This document shows, piece by piece, positions 7,466 through 16,639 of a DNA stretch of 64,000 nt (its first letter is position 1; each line of letters begins with the position of its first letter). The stretch is taken from positions 1 through 64,000 of the forward strand of contig CANMUP010000002.1 in assembly GCA_947501105.1 (NCBI GenBank), read 5' to 3'. Origin of the DNA: an uncultured Flaviramulus sp. (GTDB lineage Bacteria > Bacteroidota > Bacteroidia > Flavobacteriales > Flavobacteriaceae). A program made the translations under genes and the position numbers. A model generated the notes under the pieces. It ran no database searches, had not been told where the DNA came from, and was given only the letters and a program-made list of their open reading frames with translations.

Positions 7466-8023
7466 ATGAAAACAATAACATATAAATACTATATTCTAAA
7501 CATAGTCACAGCAATTGCTGTGACTATGTTTTTTTCATGTAAAGACAATTTTAAAGAGGTTCAGAAAATTGGTATTTCTGAAAATGAACCTATTGGCGTT
7601 GCAGAAAATATTAATTTAAAATATACAGATTCAGGTAAGATTAAAGCTATTCTTTTAAGCCCAAAAATGTTAGATTATCAAAATAGAGACTTTCCTTTTT
7701 TTGAGTTTCCTGATGGAATTATATTAGACTTATTAGATGATGAGAATAAAAAAAGTGTAGTTATTGCTGATTATGCTATTAATTACATTAACACTAATCT
7801 TATAGATTTACAAGGTAACGTGAAAATAGCAACAAGTACAAACGATACTTTGTATGCCGAACAATTGTTTTATGACAAGAATAAAGATTGGATATTTACT
7901 AATAAACCCGTTAAGTTTAGACAAGGTCAAGATTTGATTAATGGCAATGGTTTTGATTCTGACTCAAAATTCACTAATGCAGAAGTGCTTGAAGTAACAG
8001 GCATAATTACACTTGACGAATAA
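7466..8023 (+). CDS. lptC: LptC-like LPS export lipoprotein
   Basis: 185 residues. The N-terminus is a signal followed by FFSC with Cys25 as likely lipidation site. The remainder fits the LptC/OstA-like jellyroll seen in Bacteroidetes LptC: ISENEPIGVAENINLKYTDSG, repeated short beta segments, then LIDLQGNVKIATSTNDTLYAEQLFYD and a closing FRQGQDLINGNGFDSD. LptC sits in the periplasm and passes LPS from LptB2FG to LptA. Gene start follows the TPR stop with no gap. Odd: codons 11-23 contain a 15-bp inverted repeat followed by seven T, a terminator-like structure described separately. Confidence 0.82.
   Translation: MKTITYKYYILNIVTAIAVTMFFSCKDNFKEVQKIGISENEPIGVAENINLKYTDSGKIKAILLSPKMLDYQNRDFPFFEFPDGIILDLLDDENKKSVVIADYAINYINTNLIDLQGNVKIATSTNDTLYAEQLFYDKNKDWIFTNKPVKFRQGQDLINGNGFDSDSKFTNAEVLEVTGIITLDE
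7498..7535 (+). terminator. Terminator-like hairpin inside the start of lptC
   Basis: Arms AAACATAGTCACAGC (7498-7512) and GCTGTGACTATGTTT (7517-7531) are perfectly complementary around an AATT loop, and T continues from 7529 to 7535. This has the full form of an intrinsic terminator but lies 32 nt into an apparently intact coding frame. It could attenuate transcription from the TPR gene into lptC, or be melted by translating ribosomes. Confidence 0.7.
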
Positions 8024-8058
8024 CTATAATTCTTCAAACCCTGCTTCTCTATTTTAAT

Positions 8059-8066
8059 TATCTTTG
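8059..8066 (+). promoter_or_regulatory. -7 promoter box (TATCTTTG)
   Basis: Exact TAnnTTTG match between lptC and the next small gene. Transcription would begin about 8070-8075. This argues against the in-frame GTG at 8066 as a start codon and for the ATG at 8093. No clear -33 TTG is seen. Confidence 0.6.
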
Positions 8067-8092
8067 TGGTAATTAAATTTACAATTCAAAAA

Positions 8093-8287
8093 ATGAAATA
8101 TTCTAAGATTTTTCAATATGCTTATATAGTATTTGCTGTATTATTTATATACGATGCTATTTCAAGGTATATGGATACTGGCGAAATTTATTATCCTTCA
8201 ATTTTATTAGGAGCGCTAGCTGTTTTTATGTTTTTCTTTAGAAAAAAATTCAGTAAAAAATTTGAAGACAGAAACAATTCAAAATAA
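8093..8287 (+). CDS. Small membrane protein, two transmembrane segments
   Basis: 64 residues from ATG 8093, chosen because the alternative GTG at 8066 lies within the promoter box. Two hydrophobic segments (about 7-23 and 36-50) with a Lys-rich end (RKKFSKKFEDRNNSK), so the tail is probably cytoplasmic. Small proteins of this kind regularly sit between lptC and the CNNM gene in Flavobacteriaceae, but no function is known. The stop touches the ATG of the next gene. Confidence 0.7.
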   Translation: MKYSKIFQYAYIVFAVLFIYDAISRYMDTGEIYYPSILLGALAVFMFFFRKKFSKKFEDRNNSK

Positions 8288-9577
8288 ATGAGCATTTATG
8301 TAATTATCATAATTGTTTCATTAATATTATCGGCCTTTTTTTCAGGTATGGAGATTGCTTATGTATCTTCAAATAAAATCCATATTGAAATTGAAAAAAA
8401 GCAAGACGGTATTCTAGCAAAGATATTAAGCAAGCTTACTGCAAAACCATCAAAATTTATTACAACCATGCTAATTGGTAACAATATAGCATTGGTTATA
8501 TATGGATTTTTTATGGGCGATTTACTTGTAAATTGGTTTCAGACTATGTTACCAACATCAAATAATTTCCTTGATGTTATGTTAACCGATTTTAGTTTAT
8601 TATCACAAACTATTATTTCAACTTTCGTTATTTTAATTACAGCAGAGTTTTTACCAAAAGTATTTTTTCAAATTTATTCAAATACACTTATAAAATTTTT
8701 AGCTATACCAGCTTATATCTTTTATGTACTATTTACATTTATTTCGAATTTTGTTATTTGGATATCAGATTTTATTCTTAAACATTTTTTTAAAACTGAA
8801 GGTGATCAAATTCAATTAGCTTTTACAAAAGTAGAATTAGGTAATTATATAAGCGAGCAAATGGAATCGGTAGAAGCTCATGATGAAGTAGATTCCGAGA
8901 TTCAAATATTTCAAAATGCTTTAGAATTTTCTGAGGTTAAAGCACGAGAAGTTATGGTGCCTAGAACCGAAATTATTGCAGTTGAAATTAATGAGTCTAT
9001 AAAAACACTGAATGCTCTTTTTACTGAAACGGGTTGTACCAAAATTTTAGTATACAAAGATACAGTTGATGATATTCTGGGTTATGTGCATTCTTTTGAA
9101 CTGTTTAAAAAACCAAAAACTATAAAATCGGCAATGTTACCTGTTGAATTTATTCCAGAAACTGTACTAATTAAAGATGTGTTAAATGTGCTCACTAAAA
9201 AGCGAAAGAGTATTGCAGTTGTTTTAGATGAATATGGAGGTACATCTGGTATTATGACTGTTGAAGACATTGTTGAAGAGCTTTTTGGTGAAATTGAAGA
9301 CGAACATGATTCGGTAGATTTAATTGAAGAAAAAATTGATAAAGAAACGTTTACACTTTCGGCACGTTTAGAAGTAGATTATTTAAACGAAGCATATAAG
9401 TTGAATCTTCCCGAAAGTGAAAATTACGAGACTTTAGGTGGATTAATTGTAAATCACACGGAAGAAATTCCTACTCAAGATGAAATTGTGATTATTGATG
9501 GATTTCAATTTACCATTTTAGAAGTATCAAACACTAAAATTGACTTAGTAGAACTTAAACTTTTAGAAGAAGATTAG
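8288..9577 (+). CDS. CNNM/CBS-domain membrane protein (hemolysin C / CorC family)
   Basis: 429 residues. The N-terminal CNNM domain (about 1-190) has several transmembrane segments and opens with SAFFSGMEIAYVSSN, the family hallmark. A CBS pair follows (about 205-330; VMVPRTEI, the phrase that begins this module, and VVLDEYGGTSGIMTVEDIVEELFGEIEDE, its end). A CorC_HlyC domain (about 345-425) closes the protein. Relatives are linked to magnesium or sodium efflux and, in flavobacteria, to gliding (GldE is a separate paralogue with another neighbourhood). Ion specificity cannot be read from the sequence. No gap to the preceding gene. Confidence 0.9.
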   Translation: MSIYVIIIIVSLILSAFFSGMEIAYVSSNKIHIEIEKKQDGILAKILSKLTAKPSKFITTMLIGNNIALVIYGFFMGDLLVNWFQTMLPTSNNFLDVMLTDFSLLSQTIISTFVILITAEFLPKVFFQIYSNTLIKFLAIPAYIFYVLFTFISNFVIWISDFILKHFFKTEGDQIQLAFTKVELGNYISEQMESVEAHDEVDSEIQIFQNALEFSEVKAREVMVPRTEIIAVEINESIKTLNALFTETGCTKILVYKDTVDDILGYVHSFELFKKPKTIKSAMLPVEFIPETVLIKDVLNVLTKKRKSIAVVLDEYGGTSGIMTVEDIVEELFGEIEDEHDSVDLIEEKIDKETFTLSARLEVDYLNEAYKLNLPESENYETLGGLIVNHTEEIPTQDEIVIIDGFQFTILEVSNTKIDLVELKLLEED

Positions 9578-9638
9578 AATCGTAATATTTTAATACAATT
9601 AAAGCCTCTTTACACTTTTATTATTAAATAGAAAATAG

Positions 9639-9646
9639 TATTTTCG
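9639..9646 (+). promoter_or_regulatory. Likely -7 promoter box (TATTTTCG) of the PpiD-like gene
   Basis: One mismatch to TAnnTTTG, in the 161-nt gap between the CNNM gene and the PpiD-like gene, followed by GCGCA. It would give a leader of about 85 nt. No distinct -33 box was found. Confidence 0.4.
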
Positions 9647-9738
9647 CGCACTGTACTTAATCAAATATTCGATTTTTTTACATAAATAACTTAATAAGCT
9701 AAGTCCCAAATTAAGGATTTTTTAAATTTAAATTACAA

Positions 9739-11907
9739 ATGGCAGTTTTAAATAAGATTAGACAACGTTCACTATTTTTAATACTAATTATAGCATTAGC
9801 GTTATTCTCTTTCGTATTAGCAGATTTATTTAAAAACGGTGATTCGCTCACAGCAAAATCGCAAAACATTGTTGCTACTATTAATGGTAAAGATATTACT
9901 CGCGAAAGCTTTTTGCAAAAAGTAGAAATAGCACAAAAACGTGCAGGAGCTACAGCTACAAATACGCAAGTAATGAATAGTGTTTGGGAGCAAGAAGTAA
10001 GGCAAGCCGTTATGGAAACTCAATACGAAAATTTAGGAATTTCTATTGAAAAAGACCAAATGAGAGATTTGCTTAAAACAGCAATGGCTACCAACCCAGA
10101 ATTTTTAAATGAAGCAGGTTTGTTTGATGAAAATAAGCTAAATGAGTTTATTGCTAATCTTAAAGAATTATCGCCAAACCCTGGTTTTATAGCTGGACAA
10201 CCATTAACTTTTGCTGATTGGGTAAACTATGAAAAGCAATTAGCTAATAATGCTTTAAATCAAAGCTATTTTAATTTAGTTAAAGCAGGTTTGACTGGTA
10301 CGCTCGCTGAGGGTGAATTAGAGCATAAATTGCAAGGAAATAAAGTAGATATCAAGTATGTGCAAGTACCATACGCTTCAGTTGCAGATAGTACAATTGC
10401 TGTTTCAAAATCTGATATTTCAAACTATATAAATAAAAACAAAAAACAGTTTGAAGTAGAAGCTTCAAGAGATATTAGATATGTTGAGTTTAAGGAAACT
10501 GCTACTGTTGAAGATGAAAATGCTATTATAGATGAACTTAATTTGTTTTTAAATGGAGGCGTAGTTAATGATAGAGGTAGAAAAGATACTATTATTGCAT
10601 TTTCAAAAATAAAGAAGGATGAAGATTATATAAATGCTATTGCAGAATCTGATATTAAATTTGATAATCGTTTTGTTTTTAAATCGTCGTTACCAACTAC
10701 AGTTGCCGATAGTATTTTTAATCTTAATGAAGGTGAAGTTTATGGGCCATATAAAGACAACGGATATTTTAAAGTAACTAAAGCAATTAGTTATGAAAAA
10801 ATAGCTGACTCAGTTCAATCTAGTCATATTATTGTTCCTTTTGTAGGTTCATTAGCAGCTACTGCCGAAACATCAACAACAAAAGAAGATGCAAAAAAAA
10901 TAGTTGATAGTTTATTGCCTTTAGTTAAAAATAGTAAAAGCAAATTTAACGAAGTCGCAAATGAAATAAATGTTGATGCAACAAAAGGAAAAGATGGTAG
11001 TATAGGTTGGACAAGATATTCAACTTTTGACCCAAGAAGCTTTGATCCTGATTTTGCAGACTTTTTGTTTACAAATGAAAAAGGTAGTGTAGATATAGTT
11101 TTAACACAATTTGGTTATCATATTATTAGAGTAGATGATAAAAAGAGTGTTGAAAATGCTATTCAAATAGGAACTATAGCTCGTGAAATTGAACCATCCG
11201 AAGCAACAATTGCTAAAGTGTTTAGAGATGCTTCAAATTTCGAAATAACAGTTGTTGATAAAGATTTTCAAGAAACAGCAACCGAAAATAAATTTACTAT
11301 AAGGCCTGTAAATGGTATTAAAGCATTAGACGAAAGTATTCCAGGTGTCGGTAACCAAAGACCAATAGTACGTTGGGCTTTTGAAGAAGATGTAGAAGTA
11401 GGAGATGTTAAACGTTTTAATATACCTAACGGCTATGTTATTGCACAATTAATAGCAAAGCATAAAGAAGGATTGAAAAGCGTAGAAGATGCATCGGCAA
11501 CAGCAATACCTGCTATACGCAAAGAGAAGAAAGCTAAAATTATTAGAGATAGAATAACCGCTACTACTTTAGAAGATTTAGCAGCAGCTGAAAATACAAC
11601 AGTAAGAACTGCTTCAGCTATAACAATGAAGACACCAACGCTTTCTGGGGCTGGTAGAGAGCCAATTATTGTTGGATCTGCTTTTGGTTTAAATGAAAAC
11701 GAAACATCTAAGTTAATTGATGGTGCAAATGGGGTATATATGCTTCAGGTAACTAAAGTAACTCCAGCTGTTGAGTTAGATAATTACCAATCGTTTGCCA
11801 ATCAAGTTGAAACTCTAAAGGTAAGTGTGGTGACTGCAAAGTTATACAATGCTTTAAAGGAAGCTGCTGATATTGAAGATAACAGAGCTAAAACTCAAGT
11901 TCAATAA
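9739..11907 (+). CDS. ppiD: PpiD-like periplasmic folding factor with parvulin domain
   Basis: 722 residues. A single N-terminal membrane anchor (about 12-30), then a SurA/PpiD N-domain (TINGKDITRESFLQKVE), chaperone helices, and a parvulin-type peptidyl-prolyl isomerase domain around 360-480 with SSHIIVPF at its start and FTNEKGSVDIVLTQFGYHIIRVDDK at its end. A second parvulin-like half may follow near 490-600. The anchor and size match PpiD, which holds chaperone activity at the periplasmic face of the inner membrane and aids outer membrane protein transit. It has its own promoter and a strong terminator 24 nt after the stop, so it is a single-gene unit. Confidence 0.9.
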   Translation: MAVLNKIRQRSLFLILIIALALFSFVLADLFKNGDSLTAKSQNIVATINGKDITRESFLQKVEIAQKRAGATATNTQVMNSVWEQEVRQAVMETQYENLGISIEKDQMRDLLKTAMATNPEFLNEAGLFDENKLNEFIANLKELSPNPGFIAGQPLTFADWVNYEKQLANNALNQSYFNLVKAGLTGTLAEGELEHKLQGNKVDIKYVQVPYASVADSTIAVSKSDISNYINKNKKQFEVEASRDIRYVEFKETATVEDENAIIDELNLFLNGGVVNDRGRKDTIIAFSKIKKDEDYINAIAESDIKFDNRFVFKSSLPTTVADSIFNLNEGEVYGPYKDNGYFKVTKAISYEKIADSVQSSHIIVPFVGSLAATAETSTTKEDAKKIVDSLLPLVKNSKSKFNEVANEINVDATKGKDGSIGWTRYSTFDPRSFDPDFADFLFTNEKGSVDIVLTQFGYHIIRVDDKKSVENAIQIGTIAREIEPSEATIAKVFRDASNFEITVVDKDFQETATENKFTIRPVNGIKALDESIPGVGNQRPIVRWAFEEDVEVGDVKRFNIPNGYVIAQLIAKHKEGLKSVEDASATAIPAIRKEKKAKIIRDRITATTLEDLAAAENTTVRTASAITMKTPTLSGAGREPIIVGSAFGLNENETSKLIDGANGVYMLQVTKVTPAVELDNYQSFANQVETLKVSVVTAKLYNALKEAADIEDNRAKTQVQ

Positions 11908-11930
11908 AAGCTCCACAAAAATTAAATATA

Positions 11931-11957
11931 AAAACCTCGTTTATCGAGGTTTTTTTT
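11931..11957 (+). terminator. Terminator after the PpiD-like gene
   Basis: AAAACCTCG-TTTAT-CGAGGTTTT with eight T in all. It separates the gene from the convergent mevalonate genes. Confidence 0.93.
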
Positions 11958-11962
11958 ATGCC

Positions 11963-12904
11963 TTAAAGTATCATCTCTTGAAATGAGATAACCGTTTGAT
12001 ATCCTTTCTTTTTAAAATAATCTGTAGGGTTGTCTTTTGAAGCTACCAAAACAAAATCTCCACCCCAAGCACCAAGACTTTTTATTCCGCCATTAAAATC
12101 GCTAAATAATAATTCTTTTACAGGGTTTTGATATATAATTTTTGAAACGATGTTTTCATGTTTTTCAATTAGCAAAATAAATTGATCAAGTGTTTTACAC
12201 GAAATTATATTTTGGGTAATAGTACTTATTGCTAAAATAGATTCTGATAAATCTGAAGTGTTGTTTTTATACTGAGCAATACCATCACGACTATTTTGTT
12301 TCTGGTTTAAATAAACAAAATACAAATGCGCTTTAAATGATGGATTAAAATCTATTTCAACAATGCTTCTCTTTTTGTTATTTCGAATATCGCGAGAAAT
12401 CTTATCAAGATTATTCAATAGCTTATATGTAATAGGATTGCTGTATTGTGCACAAGCAATATCATAACCACTACCACCAAAAGATTTTTCTAAAAGTAGG
12501 TAAGCATCAACATTTGCCCATTGTGCTATATTATTTATTAATGTAGATGATGTGCCCAATCCCCATTGTCTTGGAAAGTCTAGTTTGGTAGTTATCTTAA
12601 AGCCATTTTTAGTATTTAAAAAATCAGGATTAAGTTTTTTAGCAACATTTAATATTTGAACCAATCTATCACTAATATCATTGCGAGGAGCGAGTGACGA
12701 GGTAATCTCATCAATTAAAAACTCATCTTCAAACCAAACATTTTCTTTTTCATCTAAACTTTTCCAAATGAGTTTAGATGCTTCAATAGGTTCAATATTT
12801 AAGGATTGCCCATATTTTGTTGGAATGGCTAATGATAAAGCACCATCAAGTACCAAATACTCTCCAGTTAATAATAATTTTCCGTTGCTATAAAAACGCT
12901 CCAT
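11963..12904 (-). CDS. GYDIA-family GHMP kinase (mevalonate-pathway kinase)
   Basis: 313 residues. GHMP-fold kinase: GEYLVLDGALSLAIP at 14-28, the ATP loop GLGTSST at 115-121, and GSGYDIACA at 144-152, the signature that gives the Bacteroidetes GYDIA family its name. It lies one base downstream of the HMG-CoA reductase gene on the same strand, so it acts in isoprenoid synthesis from mevalonate, probably as mevalonate or phosphomevalonate kinase. Which phosphate acceptor is used cannot be told from the sequence. The stop lies 6 nt past the convergent terminator. Confidence 0.9.
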   Translation of the reverse strand: MERFYSNGKLLLTGEYLVLDGALSLAIPTKYGQSLNIEPIEASKLIWKSLDEKENVWFEDEFLIDEITSSLAPRNDISDRLVQILNVAKKLNPDFLNTKNGFKITTKLDFPRQWGLGTSSTLINNIAQWANVDAYLLLEKSFGGSGYDIACAQYSNPITYKLLNNLDKISRDIRNNKKRSIVEIDFNPSFKAHLYFVYLNQKQNSRDGIAQYKNNTSDLSESILAISTITQNIISCKTLDQFILLIEKHENIVSKIIYQNPVKELLFSDFNGGIKSLGAWGGDFVLVASKDNPTDYFKKKGYQTVISFQEMIL

Positions 12905-12905
12905 T

Positions 12906-14231
12906 CTAATTTTTAACTCTTAACTCTTTTATAGCCTCAACAACAGCGCTGTGGGTTACTGTATTGGTTTTAAAATACTCAGTTAAAGTATGTTTTTCTT
13001 CTTCGTTAGCTTCAAACTGATTAAGAATATTCATTAAGTGCATTTTCATGTGTCCTTGCTGAATCCCAGTAGTGGTTAACGAACGTAATGCGGCAAAGTT
13101 TTGCGCTAAACCAGCAACAGCAACAATTTGCATAAGTTCTTTAGCCGATGGTTTATGTAATAACTCTAAAGCTAATTTTACTAACGGATGCAAATTAGTA
13201 AGCCCACCAACGGTACCTAACGCTAAAGGAATTTCTGTCCAAAAGGTGAAAATACCATCTTCAATTTTTGCATGCGTTAAGCTACCATATTTTCCATGTC
13301 TTGAAGCATAAGCATGCACACCAGCTTCAACAGCTCTAAAATCATTCCCTGTTGCCAAAATTACAGCGTCAATGCCATTCATAATACCTTTATTATGAGT
13401 TACAGCGCGATATGGTTCTATTTCAGCAATGTTAACCGCTTGTACAAATTTTGTGGCAAAATCTTCACCCGAAATCAAATCATTGTCGCTTAAATCTTCA
13501 ACCTTACAACTTACTTCTGCTCTTACTAAGCAATCTGGAACGTAGTTTGATAAAATGCTCATTACTATTTGAATTTGCTTTTCTTCTTCTGAAAAATCTT
13601 CAAATAATAAAGCTTCGTTTTTAAATGTTTTTGCAAATTGCTCTAAACACGAATTTATAAAATTCGCACCCATAGCATCTAAAGTTTCAAAAGAGGCATG
13701 TAATTGATAATAGCCTTTTATGTCTTCTGTTTTATCACGTAACTCTATATCAATAATGCCTCCACCACGAGCTTCCATGTTCTTGGTAATAGGTTTAGCA
13801 TCTTTGATTAAGATAAGCTTTACATGGTTAAAAAAACTTTGTAGCTTTTTAAAATCACCATGATACATAAAGTGTACCTGCCCAATTTTAGTGGTTGAAA
13901 TCACTTTTGTTTTAAACCCTCCTCTGTCTAACCAAAATTTAGCAGCTTTACTTGCTGCTGCAACAACCGAGCTTTCCTCAATAGCCATTGGTATAGTATA
14001 AAGAGTATTGTTAATTAAAAAATTTGGCGCAACACCAAGCGGTAAATAATAGTTGGTTACTGTATTTTCAATAAACTCGTCATGAAGCTGTTGTAACGTT
14101 TCATTATTATTCCAATACTGTTTTAAAATGCGTTTTGCTTCTTCTGTATTCGAAAAATATGTGTTTACAATCCAGTCAATTTTTTTAGACTTAGAAAGTT
14201 TAGAAAACCCAGAAATTGTTTTACTCATCAT
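12906..14231 (-). CDS. mvaA: Class II HMG-CoA reductase
   Basis: 441 residues. Converts HMG-CoA to mevalonate; class II enzymes were first described as degradative but serve synthesis in many bacteria. Key residues are present: Glu85/86 in IEESSVVAAAS, Lys281 in THNKGIMNG, Asp297 in ATGNDFRA, and His394 in QQGHMKMH, with DAMGAN at 185-190. Two ATG codons stand in tandem at the start; either may serve. A perfect -7 box overlapped by an ATACCA/TGGTAT dyad lies 17 nt upstream. It heads a two-gene transcript with the GYDIA kinase. Confidence 0.95.
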   Translation of the reverse strand: MMSKTISGFSKLSKSKKIDWIVNTYFSNTEEAKRILKQYWNNNETLQQLHDEFIENTVTNYYLPLGVAPNFLINNTLYTIPMAIEESSVVAAASKAAKFWLDRGGFKTKVISTTKIGQVHFMYHGDFKKLQSFFNHVKLILIKDAKPITKNMEARGGGIIDIELRDKTEDIKGYYQLHASFETLDAMGANFINSCLEQFAKTFKNEALLFEDFSEEEKQIQIVMSILSNYVPDCLVRAEVSCKVEDLSDNDLISGEDFATKFVQAVNIAEIEPYRAVTHNKGIMNGIDAVILATGNDFRAVEAGVHAYASRHGKYGSLTHAKIEDGIFTFWTEIPLALGTVGGLTNLHPLVKLALELLHKPSAKELMQIVAVAGLAQNFAALRSLTTTGIQQGHMKMHLMNILNQFEANEEEKHTLTEYFKTNTVTHSAVVEAIKELRVKN

Positions 14232-14247
14232 TAACTGTTTTGCAGAG

Positions 14248-14268
14248 CAAATATACCATTCTTGGTAT
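14248..14268 (-). promoter_or_regulatory. mvaA promoter box overlapped by a dyad
   Basis: TATATTTG on the minus strand (14255-14248) is an exact -7 box. ATACCA (14253-14258) and TGGTAT (14263-14268) form an inverted repeat with a 4-nt centre that covers its upstream edge, as a repressor operator would. The mRNA leader would be only about 10-12 nt. Confidence 0.6.
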
Positions 14269-14378
14269 GAAAATTGAAGGCTTAGTTATTTCATTCGCTT
14301 ATTTAACTGTTAATAGTTACGGTTTTTTGCATAATTTTTAGTAAACTTGACATCATTTTGTCAAAAAAATAATTTTTA

Positions 14379-16610
14379 ATGAAAATTCTACGATTACCTT
14401 TATTTATTTGTCTTTTCTTAACTATAACTTTATCGGCTCAAAATAAGCAAATTACCCTCGAAGAAATTTGGAATGGTACGTTTGTAACAGAAAGAATGGA
14501 TGTTTTACATTCTATGAAAAACGGACAACAATACTCGGTATTGAATTTTGATAGAAATACTAGATCGACTTCAATAGATATTTATGATTATAAGACTTTA
14601 AAAAAGATAAAAACACTAGTAAATTCTTCTGATATAAATGAATTGGATTATTTTACAGATTATACTTTTAGTAAGGATGAAAGCAAAATTATTTTAGCAA
14701 CAAATGAAGAATCTATATATAGAAGATCAACGTTAGGGAATTATTATGTTTATGATACTACTGATAAATCGATAACCTTAATTTCTGAAAACAGAATTCA
14801 AGAACCTACATTTTCTCCAGATGGAGATAAGATCGCATACGGATTTGAAAACAATTTATACATTAAAAATTTAGCTACAAAAACTGTAAATCAAATTACT
14901 TTTGATGGCGAAAAAAATAAAATCATTAATGGCATAACGGATTGGGTTTACGAAGAAGAATTTGCTTTCGTTCGTGCTTTTGAGTGGAATGCAAATAGTG
15001 CTAAAATTGCTTTTATTAGGTTTGACGAAACCAATGTTCCTGAGTTTTCTATGGATGTTTATGGTACAGGATTATATCAAACTCAGCAAGTGTTTAAGTA
15101 TCCAAAAGCCGGTGAGAAGAATTCTTTGGTTTCGCTTCATATTTATGATTTAGATACAGAAAAAACTAATCAAGTAAAAGTAGATAAAGCTTATAGCGAT
15201 TTTTACATCCCTAGAATTGAATGGTCTAAAAATCCGGATATATTAAGTGCTCAATATATAAATAGGCACCAAAACGAATTAGATTTATGGATGATAAACG
15301 CCAAAACTAATACATCAAATTTAGCGCTTGCTGAAAAAGATGATGCTTATATTGATGTAACAGATAACTTAACATTTTTAAAAGATAATAGTTTTATTTG
15401 GACAAGCGAAAAGGATGGCTACAATCATATCTATCACTATTCAAATGATGGGAAACTAAAAAATCAAATTACTAAAGGAAATTGGGAGGTTACCAACTAC
15501 TATGGTTATGACGAAAAGGCAAATAGAATTTTTTACCAATCTGTTGAGAATGGTTCAATAAATCGTGATGTATATTCCATAAAACTTAATGGTCGCGATA
15601 AAAAACGACTTACAAAGAGCGAAGGGACTAATGGAGCTTCATTTAGTGCTGATTTTTCATATTTCATAAATACATTTTCTAGCGCAACAACACCGCCTGA
15701 GTATACATTAAATAGTGCAGCTTCAGGAAATCTTATTAAAAGTATAAAGGATAATGATGTGTTGTCAAAAAACCTTTCCGATTATAAAACCTCTAAAAAA
15801 GAATTTACTTCCATTAATGTAAATGGAAACGATTTGAATATGTGGATGATTAAACCTGCAAATTTTGATGTTTCAAAACAATATCCTTTGTTAATGTATC
15901 AATATTCAGGGCCTGGGTCTCAACAAGTTGCTAACCGTTGGAATAGCGCAAACGATTATTGGTATCAACATTTAGCACAACAAGGGTATATTATTGTTTG
16001 TATAGATGGTCGAGGTACAGGTTTTAAAGGAGCAGCATTTAAAAAGGTAACGCAAAACCAATTAGGGAAATACGAAGTAGAAGATCAAATTCAAGCAGCA
16101 AAGCAATTAGGAGAATTACCATATATAGATGCTAGTAGAATAGGTATTTGGGGTTGGAGCTATGGTGGTTTTATGAGTAGCAATGCCTTGTTTAAAGGGA
16201 ATGACGTATTTAAAATGGCAATTGCTGTAGCACCAGTTAGTAGCTGGCGTTTTTATGATACTATTTATACTGAAAGATATATGACTACACCGCAAGAAAA
16301 CGCGAGTGGTTATGATGATAATTCGCCAATAAATCATGTCGATAAACTTAAGGGCGACTATTTATTAATACATGGGTCTGCTGATGATAATGTGCATTTA
16401 CAAAATACTATGCGATTGGTAGAGGCCTTAATTCAAGCTGATAAGCAATTTGATTGGGGTGTTTACCCAGACGATAATCATGGTATTTACGGCGGAAACA
16501 CAAGATTACACCTCTACAAAAAAATGACTACTTTTATAAATGCGAAACTTGGAGATAAGCGAGAAAAAGCAAAAGAAAGCGAGGAAAAAAAAGTAGAAAT
16601 TAAAGGATAA
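14379..16610 (+). CDS. Dipeptidyl peptidase IV (S9B), exported
   Basis: 743 residues, signal peptide 1-20 (ending TLSAQ). An N-terminal DPP IV beta-propeller precedes an alpha/beta-hydrolase domain. The catalytic triad is Ser594 in GWSYGG, Asp669 in HGSADDNVH and His701 in DDNHG. DWVYEEEF in the propeller supplies the double Glu that binds the free N-terminus, which is specific to DPP IV-type enzymes. It removes X-Pro or X-Ala dipeptides in the periplasm. Two peptide transporters follow 29 nt downstream and later, so the set forms a peptide-use unit. TTGACA/TGTCAA (14347-14364) lies just upstream. The Lys/Glu-rich tail after 720 is unusual but not unique. Confidence 0.95.
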   Translation: MKILRLPLFICLFLTITLSAQNKQITLEEIWNGTFVTERMDVLHSMKNGQQYSVLNFDRNTRSTSIDIYDYKTLKKIKTLVNSSDINELDYFTDYTFSKDESKIILATNEESIYRRSTLGNYYVYDTTDKSITLISENRIQEPTFSPDGDKIAYGFENNLYIKNLATKTVNQITFDGEKNKIINGITDWVYEEEFAFVRAFEWNANSAKIAFIRFDETNVPEFSMDVYGTGLYQTQQVFKYPKAGEKNSLVSLHIYDLDTEKTNQVKVDKAYSDFYIPRIEWSKNPDILSAQYINRHQNELDLWMINAKTNTSNLALAEKDDAYIDVTDNLTFLKDNSFIWTSEKDGYNHIYHYSNDGKLKNQITKGNWEVTNYYGYDEKANRIFYQSVENGSINRDVYSIKLNGRDKKRLTKSEGTNGASFSADFSYFINTFSSATTPPEYTLNSAASGNLIKSIKDNDVLSKNLSDYKTSKKEFTSINVNGNDLNMWMIKPANFDVSKQYPLLMYQYSGPGSQQVANRWNSANDYWYQHLAQQGYIIVCIDGRGTGFKGAAFKKVTQNQLGKYEVEDQIQAAKQLGELPYIDASRIGIWGWSYGGFMSSNALFKGNDVFKMAIAVAPVSSWRFYDTIYTERYMTTPQENASGYDDNSPINHVDKLKGDYLLIHGSADDNVHLQNTMRLVEALIQADKQFDWGVYPDDNHGIYGGNTRLHLYKKMTTFINAKLGDKREKAKESEEKKVEIKG

Positions 16611-16639
16611 TAAACTAATTACTAACTAATAATAAATTT

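Noticed and set aside
8066-8092. GTG start for the small membrane protein
   Set aside because: The GTG overlaps the TAnnTTTG promoter box, so it would lie upstream of the transcript.
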